Positions 16,820 through 27,067 of a DNA stretch of 35,874 nt are shown here, piece after piece. How positions within the stretch are numbered: position 1 is the stretch's first letter; every line of letters starts with the position of its first letter. Made by a program: the position numbers and the translations under genes. The notes under the pieces were generated by a model. That model saw nothing but the letters and a program-made list of their open reading frames with translations, was not told the origin of the DNA and ran no database searches. Origin of the DNA: Irineochytrium annulatum (lineage: Eukaryota > Chytridiomycota > Chytridiomycetes > Chytridiales > Chytridiaceae); the NCBI GenBank assembly GCA_027600665.1, contig JADGJL010000098.1:7991-43864 (forward strand), given 5' to 3'.

Positions 16820-17094
16820 GCCTGTCAAAAGTACCTGCGATGTTGTCTGTGATATCTTTTTCTCTTCACACACGCATAATAATAGTAACGATTCGTCGTA
16901 TTGTCGAACCATCTGTGTTCTTATGAAAAGTTCTTAAACTCTACAACACGACGCAGAAGCATGCAAGAACGAAGGATAAAAAACCTGTCTCCGTAATCGC
17001 ATCGCATGGAAAGCAAACAAATAAGAAATGCTTTCGCTTTACCAAAAGAAATGGAACGGGCGAAGTAAGAAGGAGGCACTGGTAGGTCGAAGAG

Positions 17095-17327
17095 CTAGGC
17101 GCAATCCCACCGCTCGTCGACGGTCCTCCCTTTATCGTCCTTAATGCCCACATCGACCTTTTTCCCGACCTCTTTAACGTAATCTTTCACGCCCTCTTTC
17201 CCATCCTCCTCCCCTTCCCTACCCTTCTCGTTGTCATCGTTTGGTGCGGGATTGCATGGGCTGGAGGTGCCCGTCAGGTACGTCAATGCTTCGGGGTCTC
17301 CACCAATTCTCTTGCTGTTCTTCTTCG
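17095..17327 (-). CDS. Unassigned coding-like exon, 3' end of an unknown gene
   Basis: The complement frame is open from an AG acceptor at 17328-17329 to a TAG at 17095-17097. The peptide is strongly charged (runs such as NDDNEKGREGEEDG and VKDYVKEVGKKVDVG) and has G/C-ending codons like real exons nearby. There is no ATG in the frame, so it should be joined to an upstream exon. A donor-like GTTGAT at 17395, after a short hydrophobic frame, is one candidate. It could be an extra 3' exon of the secreted Cys/His-rich gene just upstream, or a separate small gene. No family recognised. Confidence 0.3.
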
Positions 17328-17461
17328 CTAGCAATAGATAAAACTCTGGTATTTTTTATTATCAAGCGCCGATATTGCGACGTAGTCCAATCAACCTGAA
17401 AATGTAATTATGCTGCCGACGAAAATGAAGCTACTTTCAGTAACGCTGGTGGTTGCATCCG

Positions 17462-20400
17462 CTATGCCCCATTCCTGTTCTTGTGCGCGTGGAACACCCT
17501 CTTCCCGCTCCGCGTCTTGTAGCCGGGGAAGGTGGTCTTCCTCTTCACCTTCCCCGGCCTGGCCCTGGTCTCACACTTGCCCTTCACGCACGATAGCCCG
17601 TGCTGGCACGGCGTCTCCTGGTCGCCGCCGCACTCGTCGCCCTCGGACCCGCTTGGCGCGTGCGTCGCCGTCACGGATGGCGCGGCCGGCGGGTGATCTG
17701 GTTCAATTACGGCAGCGGGGGTATCCAAGATACCGTAGGCCATAGGAGGGTCGGCGACCGGGCCGTTTGCTGACGGGGCGGAGGGCGAGCCGGCACCTGG
17801 GGCCACATCGGTGGCGGCGGCTGGAGTCGCAGCGGTGGTGGGGCCCGCTGATGTAGTCGAGTCGTGGGCGTGCCCCGTCCTGCTTTTCGACACTCCTCCG
17901 TGGTGGGGCTCGTGAGTGCGGCCACCCTGTTACAAAACTTAGCTGCTTCTCTTTTGCTGCCAGGGTCTTACCTTGACGGAGCTCAAAGCGGTTGTAACCG
18001 TCCCGCTGTGTCCACCAGTGCTGCTGGCCTGCGTTTTGTGACTGTGCCGGGTTTTGCTAAGGTGCGCGCCGCCGGTGTGTTGATGTCCTCCGTCATGGCC
18101 CTGGGTGTGGTGCTTGTCGTGGCCGGTCGCGGTCGCCGTCTTTGACTTCCCGTCGGTCGACTGACCGTGATGGTGGTGCGCGCCACCATCATCCCCCTTC
18201 CCGTGATGGGTCGCCGACGGCTTTTGGCCTCTCGTACTTGTCTCGGTCGACTTGGCGCTGGTCTTCTCAAAGTGATACCCCTTCTTCTTTGTGGCCGACG
18301 CCACGCCGGAAGCGTGCGTCCCGTGGGAGTGCGCAGCGCTTGACGTGGAATGGTGGGGCTTGCCACTCTTATGCACGACGGCGGGTAAGTGCGGCGCACT
18401 CTCGCTGTGGGGGGCGGTCGTGGAGCCATCGTGCTTCTCAAGCCCGGCCTGCGTCGGCGCCGGCATGTGCTTTGTCGACGTCGCATGCTCGCCAGCCGCC
18501 CCGTGGTTTTTCTTGTCTCCATGCTCATCATGCCCGCCGTGATCCGATCCTAAGGTCCAGTGCTCAGAGAAATGGGAGCCTGAGTGAGTCGGCTCAGATT
18601 TAGGGTGGCCTTTCGTCTTCGTTGGCTTGGGATGGACGCCAGTGGAGTGAGCCCCGTGCGGGTCGGGGTGTTCGTGTGCGTGAGTCATCGGCTTGCCAGT
18701 GTGCTTCGAGGTCGGCTTCGAATTGACGGCAGTGGTATGGGCGCCGTGCGGGTCAAGATGCCGGTGCGCGTGGGTCGTCGGCTTGACGGGATGTTTGGAC
18801 GTCGGCTTAGGATGTACGACAGTGCTGTGATGCGGATCGACGTGTCCATGAGCGTGGGTCGTCGGCTTGACGGGATGTTTGGACGTCGGCTTAGGCCGTA
18901 CGACAGTGGTATGATGGGGATCGAAGTGTCCATGAGCATGAGCCGTCGGCTTGACGGGGTGCTTGGACGTCGGCTTGGAATGCTTGACGGTGGTATGCGG
19001 TTGGGCGTGCCCGTTTGCGGTCGTAGAGTGCGGCTTCGGGTCGACGTACCCGTGGCTGTGGTCCGCTGAGCCGTGGCTCGCAGATGGCTTCATGTGCGCT
19101 GTGGTATGGCTCGGCGTGGATCCGTGGCCGGGCGCCTTGGTCGTCGGCTTAGCGGCATGCTTCGTCGTCCGCGGGCTGTGGTTGACGGAGGTGTGGCCGT
19201 GCCGCTCATTATGCCCGTGTGCTGGGGTATGAACCACCGTGGATCCGTGACCATGTCCGTTCGTCGTCGGCTTGCCTGTGTGCTTTATCGTTGTCGGTTT
19301 ATGGACCAAAGAGCCGTGAGCGGTCGAGGTCGCATGCGGTTTTGGGTGAGGACGTCCGGGATTTGGTACGTGCGTCGACGCCGGCTTCGGGTGCACGGTG
19401 CTATGGCCGCCGTTTGGCTTGCTCGGACCCTTCGTCGTCGCCGGATGCGGGGGCGAACTGGATCCCTTGGCGCCATGAGCCGTTGTAGATGAATGGTGGG
19501 ATGGTGTAGAAGCCGGCTTCGGGTGGACGACCGGCCCGTGGCCGAGATGCGGTACGGAGTAGACATAAGCCGATGTCGAGGCCTGGTGCGCGGCGGAGCT
19601 ATGACTCGGCTTGGGGTGTGCCGCGGCTGCGAAACGTAAGGTGAATGATTAAGGAGAGCGCCAGTACCTGTCGTCGCCTTTTTTGGCCGCGGAGTAAATT
19701 TTCCGTGTCCCCCCGGCTGAGTGGCATGCATCGACGGCGGCGTCGTCGGCTTTGGCTTCGTCGCCGGCCCCTTGTTCGTCGGTTGGTGAGCGGCGTGCGA
19801 GCTAACAGTATGAATCGGGGGGTGAACAGGGTTAGGGGCGTGGCCGCCCGCTGGAGTGTGGACCGGAGCATGTTTACTGCTCGACGCCTTGGGCTTCGGC
19901 TGCACGGGGCCGGGCTTGTTGTGCGGCTGCGATGGGTGGGTAGTGTGGACCGGGTTGGGCTTCGGTGTCGGGGCATGGCCCATAGGCGCAACGTGCTTTG
20001 ACGTCGGGGCGTGGGATGCTGGCGCGTGCTTCGACGTGGCCTACGTATGTTCAAATTCAACAATTAACAACCCAGAAAAAAAAATTATCACTTACAACTT
20101 CCTTCCCGTCCACGCAGACCCCTTTCTTCGCACCCTTCTCCGCGTAGTGACAGAACAACCCCTTTCCACACGCGACTTTCCCTCCACAGCTGTCCCCACA
20201 CTTGGCGTCATGGTCCATCCCCCCATCCTTCAGCACACAAACACCGCAGCCGCCCTTCGTCTTTCGGCTGCAAACAAGCCCAGCGCCGCACGCCGGCGCA
20301 CCGTGGACTCCGGGCGGCTCGCACACCTCACCCAAACGCGCGATCCCATGGGCTCCGGGCTTCGAGTGCGCGTCCTCGCAGTGGTGCGTGCCGAAATCCG

Positions 20401-20634
20401 TTGAGCAGGGTTTGCAGGTTAGGGACGACGCACACGGGAGGTGCGCGCTGCATGGCTGGCCGGGGCCGGAAAAGTGTTTGGCGGCCGGGGGCTAGTGGGC
20501 ATACTGATGCTTAAAACGCGTCCCGGGGGTCGGCCGGCAACTGATCGGAAGAAGGACACAGAACTCACCGTCGCGAGCGCCGCGGGCAGCAACAGCAGGC
20601 TGGCTAGCAGGAACGAGGGCTTTAGGGATCGCAT
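17462..20634 (-). CDS. Secreted Cys-module, His/Pro/Thr/Lys-rich repeat protein
   Basis: Five exons on the complement: 20569-20634, 20096-20491, 19668-20040, 17972-19626, 17462-17926. They sum to 2955 nt, or 984 residues. Exon 1 is a clean signal peptide (MRSLKPSFLLASLLLLPAALA). Exon 2 (residues 23-154) holds Cys-rich modules. Two of them, and one more near residues 925-950, follow C-x(5-10)-C-x2-G-L-x-C-x(3-11)-C (for example ACGKGLFC and PCQHGLSC). Residues about 155-920 are a hydrophilic His, Pro, Thr, Lys, Ser and Gly region with tandem 28-30-residue units of the type KPTSKHPVKPTTHAHGH, followed by HHHH-containing stretches. The C terminus is basic. I infer an extracellular or cell-wall protein, possibly metal-binding through histidine and O-glycosylated. 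No named family recognised; there is no transmembrane segment other than the signal peptide. Confidence 0.75.
18629..18976 (-). repeat. Coding tandem repeat, four units of 84-90 bp
   Basis: Within exon 4 of the secreted protein, four consecutive units of 28, 28, 30 and 30 residues each begin KPTSKH, continue KP-THAH, then DPH and a short T/S-V linker. Upstream parts of the exon carry degenerate relatives (KPTT...GHGS). Expansion of this unit explains much of the protein's length. Confidence 0.8.
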
Positions 20635-21182
20635 CTTGACGGCGTAGGGCGGGCGCTTCGCTTCCAAGCGCGCGAGTAGAAAGAGCCCAGTCGCGTCGCG
20701 TTCCAGGCGAGGAGATGGCGTGGCGATGATTGCTGATTGCCGGTGTGAGAGCAGGTGGGACTGTCTGGGACTGGTCCATCCGTAAATCCGTTGTTCGTCG
20801 ATTTCGGCCAAGTTTGTCTGAACGGATGGATCTTGTAGGTAATCCCTTTATATCCTTTCATCCCTCACGCCGTGCTCAACGGAGCAGGCAAAGAAACAAA
20901 AATGGTTTGTGTTAATAAATATGCTAATAAGTTGCTTTTGCCCGCGAAATGCCGCTCAGATCAAAGCTAATTCTCCTGGCCCCCTCCACTTCCTCAAATT
21001 TAGGAAATGTATGACTATCATGCGCGTCATTCCAAAGCCCATCCTCTATCCCTCCTCTCCCTAGGATGTGTATGGCCAAATTATGCCAACGGAAATCTAC
21101 TCCGCGAAAACGGCGCGCTCGCGAAGCTTAACCCTTTTTTCATCCCTCCGTCCCCTATGTCCCCATCTCCTTCATCTCCCCC
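20635..21182. other. Intergenic spacer
   Basis: About 550 bases between the start of the secreted protein gene (-) and the end of SLX9 (-). It holds the TATA-like element at 20847-20856 and a pyrimidine-rich stretch at about 21130-21190 next to the SLX9 stop. Nothing else is recognised. Confidence 0.45.
20847..20856 (-). promoter_or_regulatory. TATA-box-like element upstream of the secreted protein gene
   Basis: The complement reads GGATATAAAG about 215 bases upstream of the ATG at 20634. Spacing leaves room for a leader of moderate length. Position and match are reasonable but unproven. Confidence 0.35.
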
Positions 21183-21891
21183 TCATTCTCCTTTATTTGC
21201 AGCAGCCATTGTATTCCTGACATGAGTCTGTATAGTCTTTAAGGGATCCGCCCGAAAGCTCTTGTGGTTGATAACCTTTTGCAGCCTCATGATCTCAGCG
21301 ATGCTGATAAAAAAAATGAGAAGAAAACAAGGTTAAAAGGAATCGTCTCGGTCAATTCTGTCTCCTGTCATACTCACTTTCCCTTTATTCTTGCCCGTTG
21401 GCTGACGGGTTTCTTTTCCACGGGTTTAAGGTTGTCCACGGCCGATGGCTCATTTCCCTCCTCTTTCTCCATTTCCTCCCCTGCGTCCCCCTCCCCGTCC
21501 TGCTCCCCTCCTTTCAACTCCTCCTCCAACAGCGCAAACTTCAACGAGTCCAAATCCGCCGCCACGCCTTCCTTCTCCACCTTCTTCCTCTTCAGATCCG
21601 CGCGATACTTCACGGCGTAGTGGACGTTCAACTCTTCGCACTTTCCATTAGCACAAAAAAAAAAGACCAAGCCAGCAACGAAAGGAAGAGAGAGAACGTA
21701 CTGTTCAGCCACCCCTCCCTCCTCTCCTCCCGCTTGTCCCTCTTCGTCGTCGCCGCCTCCTTCCCCTCGGCCTGGTCGTGGGACGATGTGTCGGCCAGCC
21801 CGGCGAATCGCATGTCCGTTCGCTTTGCGCCCGGGGCTGGTACGGCGGGATGATGGACCCGGGACTTCTTGGTGCGGGAAACCTTGGGCAT
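21183..21891 (-). CDS. SLX9: Ribosome biogenesis protein SLX9
   Basis: Three exons on the complement: 21702-21891, 21378-21633, 21183-21303. They sum to 567 nt, or 188 residues. The N terminus MPKVSRTKKSRVHH, the central KRDKREERREGWLNK, the DLDSLKFAL motif and the C terminus VINHKSFRADPLKTIQTHV all fit the SLX9/FAM207A family in order. Slx9 binds pre-40S particles and the U3/90S processome and supports 18S rRNA maturation and small-subunit export from the nucleolus. The second exon would end at an apparent TGA, but that TGA lies inside a strong GTGAGT donor (21377), and the next exon supplies the expected family C terminus, so splicing is well supported. The gene starts 91 bp from the divergent F-box-like gene. 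Confidence 0.88.
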
Positions 21892-21982
21892 AGCGGATTG
21901 TTAGGGATGATGGGGGAGTTGGACCACGGTTGAATGGGAGGAAAGAAAATGACGTTCGGGCTTGTGCATTGTTTCGAATCTA
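21892..21982. promoter_or_regulatory. Short divergent promoter, SLX9 / F-box-like gene
   Basis: Only 91 bases separate the SLX9 ATG (complement, 21891) from the F-box-like ATG (21983), so both promoters and leaders must be packed here or reach into the neighbouring gene. No specific site was recognised. Confidence 0.4.
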
Positions 21983-23332
21983 ATGCAACAAGCCGAAAGC
22001 CGCGTTGGAAGCTATGCTGTCCCATCATCGCCGCCGCCAACCACCCGACCAACGGATCGTGAATATTTCCCATCCATCGAACTCATAGAAGCTTGCTCCT
22101 TCCCGTTCGCCGACGTTGCCAACGACCTCTTCAATGAACTTCTCGAGGACCCGGCAGAGCCCAGAAGCCCCCAACGGCCTCCCCTCCCCCGACTCTTCCC
22201 CGAGATCTGGACTCGGATCATCTCTCTCGCCTCCTGGGATCTCGCGAGCCTGCTCTGCACGACACCGATCAACCGCGAGATCCGCGCGAGCTGCTTTAAG
22301 ACCGTGCGGGACAAATGCGACTTCGTCCTCTCCCGCTCGGGGGGGAGCGTGGATCGGGCGCTCATTGCCGTGGTTGAGGCTCGGTGTGGATGGCCGGACG
22401 CGGTCGAGGGCGTCGAGCGGTTGGTGCAAGCGGGCGGCAGGCTCGGCGACGAGCAGCGCAGGAAGGCGTTAAAGCTGGCTGTGAAAGCGGGCGACTTTGG
22501 GATGGTGGCCGCCCTGACGACGGCGGGGTCAAAGAACCCCCATGGGGTCTCGTGGAACGTGGTAGTAAACGCGAGCGCCGACCCGGCCGCGGCGGTGGAG
22601 ATGGGTCGGCTGCTTGGATTGCCGATGGGGCCATTCAAGCGGGATGGGATCGTCCTCGGCTCTGAAATGGCGGATTTGTGGGGGGCCATCACCCGTTGCC
22701 TGAGGAGGGGCGGTGACTACGTTGGACTCGCTAGCGCGCTGGTTGGGGAAAACGTCTCGGCCGCCGTCTCGCGGCGCGTGTGGGCGGAGGTGGACCTACG
22801 CGACGAAGAATTGGTTCGGCTCGTGCTCCGGGCCGGGGTCCGGGCCACCAGCCCCGTCATTTGGCGATACCTGAGCAAAGTCCGGCTCGAATCGCTTCCC
22901 GAGAGGGCCGCGGATGACGCGTTGCTGGTCGAGTTGCTGGCGGCGGGGGAGTTTGAGCCGTGGGCGAGCAACGCGACGGATGCGATCACGGTCCGGCGGG
23001 CAATGGAAAGGCCGGGCCTCATGGCGGACCTTGTGAAGGCGCGGTGTCTCGTGGGCAACTATCTCGATTGGGCGATCGACCGGGTGGTGACGGATGTTCG
23101 CTGGGGGTCTGAATTGTCGGCCCCCGCGGCGGCCGATGCGCTTGTCCTGGTCGACGAGATCCTGGCGGCGGGCGGCGAAGTCTCGGACTCGTGCGTGATG
23201 GCAGTCGTGCGGTCGAAGGCGCCGGATTCGTTCGTCAGCGCCCTGATTGACCGGATGCCCGAAGGCGTCAGGAACTCATCGATGATGGCGGACATATTGA
23301 GGACGGCGCTGTCTCGGGGACGTCGATTGTAA
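21983..23332 (+). CDS. F-box-like protein, paralogue of 32391-34058
   Basis: A single exon of 449 residues; the start is the first ATG in the frame. After a Pro-rich leader, residues about 60-90 read LFPEIWTRIISLASWDLAS, then TTPINREIRASCF, an F-box-like or F-box-associated pattern (Pro-Glu-I-W, hydrophobic helix, second helix starting with TT-INREIR). The rest is a helical array with recurring blocks (VIWRYL, RAADDALLVELL, LVDEI.AAGG) that look like degenerate ankyrin-type helical repeats. The same blocks occur in the same order in the gene at 32391-34058, so the two belong to one expanded family. A role as SCF ubiquitin-ligase receptor is inferred only from the N-terminal pattern. GC content and codon bias are high. 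Confidence 0.72.
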   Translation: MQQAESRVGSYAVPSSPPPTTRPTDREYFPSIELIEACSFPFADVANDLFNELLEDPAEPRSPQRPPLPRLFPEIWTRIISLASWDLASLLCTTPINREIRASCFKTVRDKCDFVLSRSGGSVDRALIAVVEARCGWPDAVEGVERLVQAGGRLGDEQRRKALKLAVKAGDFGMVAALTTAGSKNPHGVSWNVVVNASADPAAAVEMGRLLGLPMGPFKRDGIVLGSEMADLWGAITRCLRRGGDYVGLASALVGENVSAAVSRRVWAEVDLRDEELVRLVLRAGVRATSPVIWRYLSKVRLESLPERAADDALLVELLAAGEFEPWASNATDAITVRRAMERPGLMADLVKARCLVGNYLDWAIDRVVTDVRWGSELSAPAAADALVLVDEILAAGGEVSDSCVMAVVRSKAPDSFVSALIDRMPEGVRNSSMMADILRTALSRGRRL

Positions 23333-24495
23333 ATCGGGCATTTTGCGTTGGGACTGCTGGAATTCCGTCAATGTCATCGGGCTTTGCGTCGACCAGCGGA
23401 TTTTGGCACGGGGAACTCGGACTTGGCTATATTGCCCACAAGCACGGCTGTTCGATTGCGAAGGGCTGAAGGTATGGACGCGTACCGGTCTGCGAAGGTT
23501 TGGGTCTACTCGGTATGACTCTATGATATTCGGAATTTGTAGAACAGATAGTGCTAAAGAGTAACATGTTATTAAAACTTGAGTCTTAACCTCTTCCTTG
23601 AGCCTCCAGTTTCATTTTTAAAACGATGTCGCGTTAGTGGCCTGCTTGAAAGCGGCCCTGCCATCGACTCCTTCGATCGCGCGGGTTATTTGAGGGTTGA
23701 AGCTACTTGGGGGCGAGGAAAGCATAAGGACCGATCGCAAAACCCATTCAGCATGATCGAACCGCCGTTCTTGACCACGGCCTTGGATCCCGCTCTTTAC
23801 GCAAACGGGAACCTGACAAGGAAGTGTCAGAGATACATGATAGGTGGGTGTGCTCGAAGTGGAACGGACTCCGCATTCTAAGTACCCATAAGGCCACGTC
23901 CTTAACTGACCACGTTGTCTCCAAGCTCCACCACCACTTGCATCGTTGACTGAGCTGGTTAATAATAATAAGATCCAAAGAACTTCATGATCAACAAACC
24001 TTCAGTTATCAATTACGCTTTGGACCACTAAACGTATTCTTGAAAACAAGTTTGGAAATATTTGATAGGGTTCTCGAGATACTCCGCGAAGGATACTGAT
24101 TAATACGAACATGTTTACTGATTAATTTCAAATTCCTCAAAACCTCTCCAAAAATATATAAAAACACTAAAAGGGGCTCCGAAGCAGGCAAGTTAAGGCG
24201 AGGAAGGACATGTCCAAAAGTATCACCCGCCAATTACAGCCTCTATGGCTGCTTCTACAATGACCTGCTCGTCGATGGAAATTGAGTTCTTTTCGTCCTC
24301 GCTTTCTAGATAACCGATGCACATAACGAACACCCCAAAATCTTCGCTTGGTACCATGACGGATGAGTGACTGTTGTGGTCATTTCCATCCATTGTATGG
24401 ATCTGTACTTTCTGAAACTCTACTCATTAATGCATTCTACGGGGGAAAGGTACAGCCGGCATAGACGCCTTCCTGTCATACGAAGTCTGACTAGT
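23333..24495. other. Intergenic spacer with one small open frame
   Basis: About 1.16 kb between the F-box-like gene (+) and the ORC3 stop (-). No intact gene is evident. One short complement frame (24223-24393) looks coding-like and is listed separately. The first 900 bases have no frame with a plausible start or family pattern. Confidence 0.45.
24223..24393 (-). CDS. Small open frame, possible gene remnant
   Basis: An ATG-initiated complement frame of 56 residues. It contains HSSVMVPSEDFGVFVMC and ends in an acidic helix before AIEAVIGG. The order His-Ser-Ser, a Pro, then FGVFVM vaguely recalls the C-terminal strand region of serine beta-lactamase-like (LACTB-type) proteins, but the catalytic parts are absent. 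Its upstream side is the ORC3 coding region, so it cannot be part of a longer gene on that side. It may be a relic, a small peptide gene or chance. Confidence 0.22.
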   Translation of the reverse strand: MDGNDHNSHSSVMVPSEDFGVFVMCIGYLESEDEKNSISIDEQVIVEAAIEAVIGG

Positions 24496-27027
24496 TCATT
24501 CAAAAGTAGAGCCCCAAAACAGCTTTTCCCCGAGATCTGGTTTCGTCTTCTTCACTTTTATGAGACCCATATGCATCATCTCCGTCAACCCGCGGACGTA
24601 GCGGGCCCTAACACGCATAAGCCAACGGCCGATATTGTGATTTAGACACATACTGGATCTCCGACTGCGACGGCCGCGGGTCCTCATTTTGCAAAACCAG
24701 CGCAAAAGACCCGTGCAGGTCATAAAGGTTTATCACGGCCCCGGCCTCCCAATAAAGATGATACAAGATGCCGAGGTCCGACATTGTCGCGTCGGGCGTT
24801 CCTTCACCTGGGTTGCAGCACATGCAGTGGACGTAGAACTTGGAAGTTAGGGCCATCTCGACGCCGGTGCGAGTGTGTGGGGCGAAAGACTTTAAAGCTT
24901 TAGATATATCTCTCGGGGTTTGCAAAATGCCCAGCACACCTTAAGCAGGAGCTTCCAGTCGCTGAAGTAATAGACTTCGTACAACGGCTGTTCTGAGTAA
25001 GTGATTATCGTTCTAAGTACGCTTTAGTTGCTGGTAAACATCACATTCTATGTACCGCAGGAACTGCAGCAGGAAGTATTTCAACTTCACGTTGAGGTTC
25101 GACGGAACCCCATTTCGGTTCCGTCCGTCGCTGACGAGGCTGTCCAGTTTCTCCGATTCCGCTTGTGCGAAGTTGAACTCGCAACTGGAGAAGCACTCCT
25201 GCCACGCGACGACGAGGTCCTTCGTCTCGATCTCGCCCAACGCCTGGACTGCATCCAACAGTTTCCCCACAACCGGCGTATTTGCAAACTGCGTTCCGAG
25301 GGCGGCGAGTAGAAGCTCCAGCGTTTGGTTGCCAGGACTGACATGCAATAAACAGCGTGCTCCAACCCGCAATCTGGCGTGATTTTCTCGCAGCGAATAG
25401 AGATGACCGTAGATTGTCGACCGAAAGTGCTCGTCGTCTCGCACCATCTCAAGCGCTTTCTTGGGTTTTGTATCATAGAGAGAATCTGCATACCTTGGAC
25501 GCAAATGAACACCAGCTAACGTAATAAGACAATGTACCGTTTGAAGGACGGCAGACTCCGGAGACCATCTAGCTCTCGAGCTGTTAAAGACTCCACGATT
25601 AATTCCTCATCCGATGTTGATGTTCCAATGAATACACTTGGGAAACCGCCAACGCAGTGACTAAGCATCGAATACTAATGGGAACTGACTCAGCTGGCGT
25701 TAAAGATCAATAAAGCTTTACCTGAAGGCCGCTAAGAAGCGCCGAGATAGATCGGTGTGTCCGTCCGAACCCATCCTCAAATAACAACTGCAAGCATTTC
25801 GGACTCAGCTTTACACCGTCGTACGATGATAGGTACATCTTTTTGTAGGTGGTGTCAGATTTGCAATAAAGCCCTGAAGCAAGGCTCACATATTCCAAAA
25901 TCGAGTTAAGCCGACGGAGGGAGTTGTCGAGATAGAAGTTCTGACATTGAAGGAGCCTTCGAACAGCAGCTGAGATCTCCCGCTCGACGGCATCCGCGGC
26001 GCTAGCGACCCCGAGTAAGAAGACGAACGGCAGGTCGCGTTTGTAGTTACTGAAACCGATGATGTCAGCACTCTGGACCACGATTGAAGGCACAGATTTA
26101 CCAGCATATCCGAACGAAGTCTTCGAAGACTATCGGGTCAAACTTGTCGAAGTCGGGCATGAAGACGACCAGCCGGGTCCGACTGCTGCCGTTGTTTGAC
26201 CGCAGGAAGGACTCGTGCAGGTGGCTGATGTCGTAGCCGGCGGCGCGACTTTTTTTCTGTCCTGGGATTAGGTACTTCGGTATTAAACACCCCCATCACC
26301 TTTTTTGTAAATACGACGCGTGCGTCCTGGAGTATCAAGTAAGGATCCGAACCTTCGTCGACATTCTTACATCTAAATCACTCTCGTCCGACGACATGGG
26401 TTCCTCCAAAGTGAGAAATTGCTGAAGCAAGCTCTTCATTGTCGACTTCATATTCGAGCAATTCATGGCGCGAAGAGTTGCCACTTTGTTCTCGACGCTG
26501 CCGGATAATCGTCCGATGACGCGGCCGACGACGGACTCGGCATCGACCTCGTCCATCCCTGCGTTTAACATTTGAGATTTCAACTACGCGGGCATCGCAA
26601 ACCTACCAGAGAAGACCAGCAGACCCGCAGGTAGCTTGTCCTTGCTCATGGCGCTGCAACCGACGTGTTAACGTGTTTAAGTGATCAAACGGAACGAGAT
26701 TCGCGACATACCTCAATCTCGCATCCTTCACAAAAGATGCGACCGACGACAGAAGATCGCTGTTGAAGCTGGTCATCTCGGACTGCACCGTGAGTCAGCA
26801 AAAATGCTCAACAAAGACCCAACCCTGCTCACATCAAGGTGCTTCGTAAATCCTTCCCACTGCCTCAAGTAGGCGGCCCTTCTCCTGTCCCTCAGCGTTT
26901 CGCTCTCCTCCCCATTCAGCAGCCGCGGAAACGCCAACTCGCCCTTGCGGGCATGCGGCTTCCTCTTCATCTTCGCGGCGTGCGGGCAAGGCGGCATATA
27001 CAGCGTCGAGGACTGCTCATCCTGCAT
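24496..27027 (-). CDS. ORC3: Origin recognition complex subunit 3
   Basis: Eleven exons on the complement: 26833-27027, 26712-26782, 26607-26653, 26371-26558, 26102-26256, 25722-26049, 25538-25674, 25021-25493, 24940-24992, 24654-24889, 24496-24607. They sum to 1995 nt, or 664 residues. Family landmarks occur in order: LPAGLLVFSG with ATLRAMNCSNMKS (AAA+-like core), LVVFMPDFDKFDP (degenerate Walker B region), LPFVFLLGVA, then GLQYSMLSHC, RSLPSFKRY, LYEVYYFSDW, and the winged-helix end AGAVINLYDL plus ARYVRGLTEMMHMGLIK. ORC3 is a core subunit of the nuclear complex that marks replication origins and loads MCM2-7. The start at 27027 is chosen over a second ATG at 26970 because the residues between look conserved. 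Intron 25494-25537 is only 44 nt. The gene is head-to-head with CDC123. Confidence 0.9.
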
Positions 27028-27067
27028 CTTGGGTGCTGTCGAGTATCGGACGGAGAAGTTCGAAAAA
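27028..27067. promoter_or_regulatory. Minimal divergent region, ORC3 / CDC123
   Basis: The two start codons are 40 bases apart (97 if the inner ORC3 ATG at 26970 is used). Leaders and core promoters must overlap each other or the opposite gene's first exon. No TATA box is visible. Confidence 0.5.

Noticed and set aside
17410..17745. A + strand frame starting MLPTKMKLLSVTLVVASA that looks like a signal peptide.
   Set aside because: It runs straight into the antisense of exon 5 of the secreted Cys/His-rich gene and becomes Arg/Ser-rich shadow sequence with no family pattern.
24510..24600. A + strand frame reading PKQLFPEIWFRLL, resembling the N terminus of the F-box-like family.
   Set aside because: The complement strand here is the well-supported last exon of ORC3 (HMGLIKVKKTKPDLGEKLFW), so the resemblance on the other strand is most likely chance.
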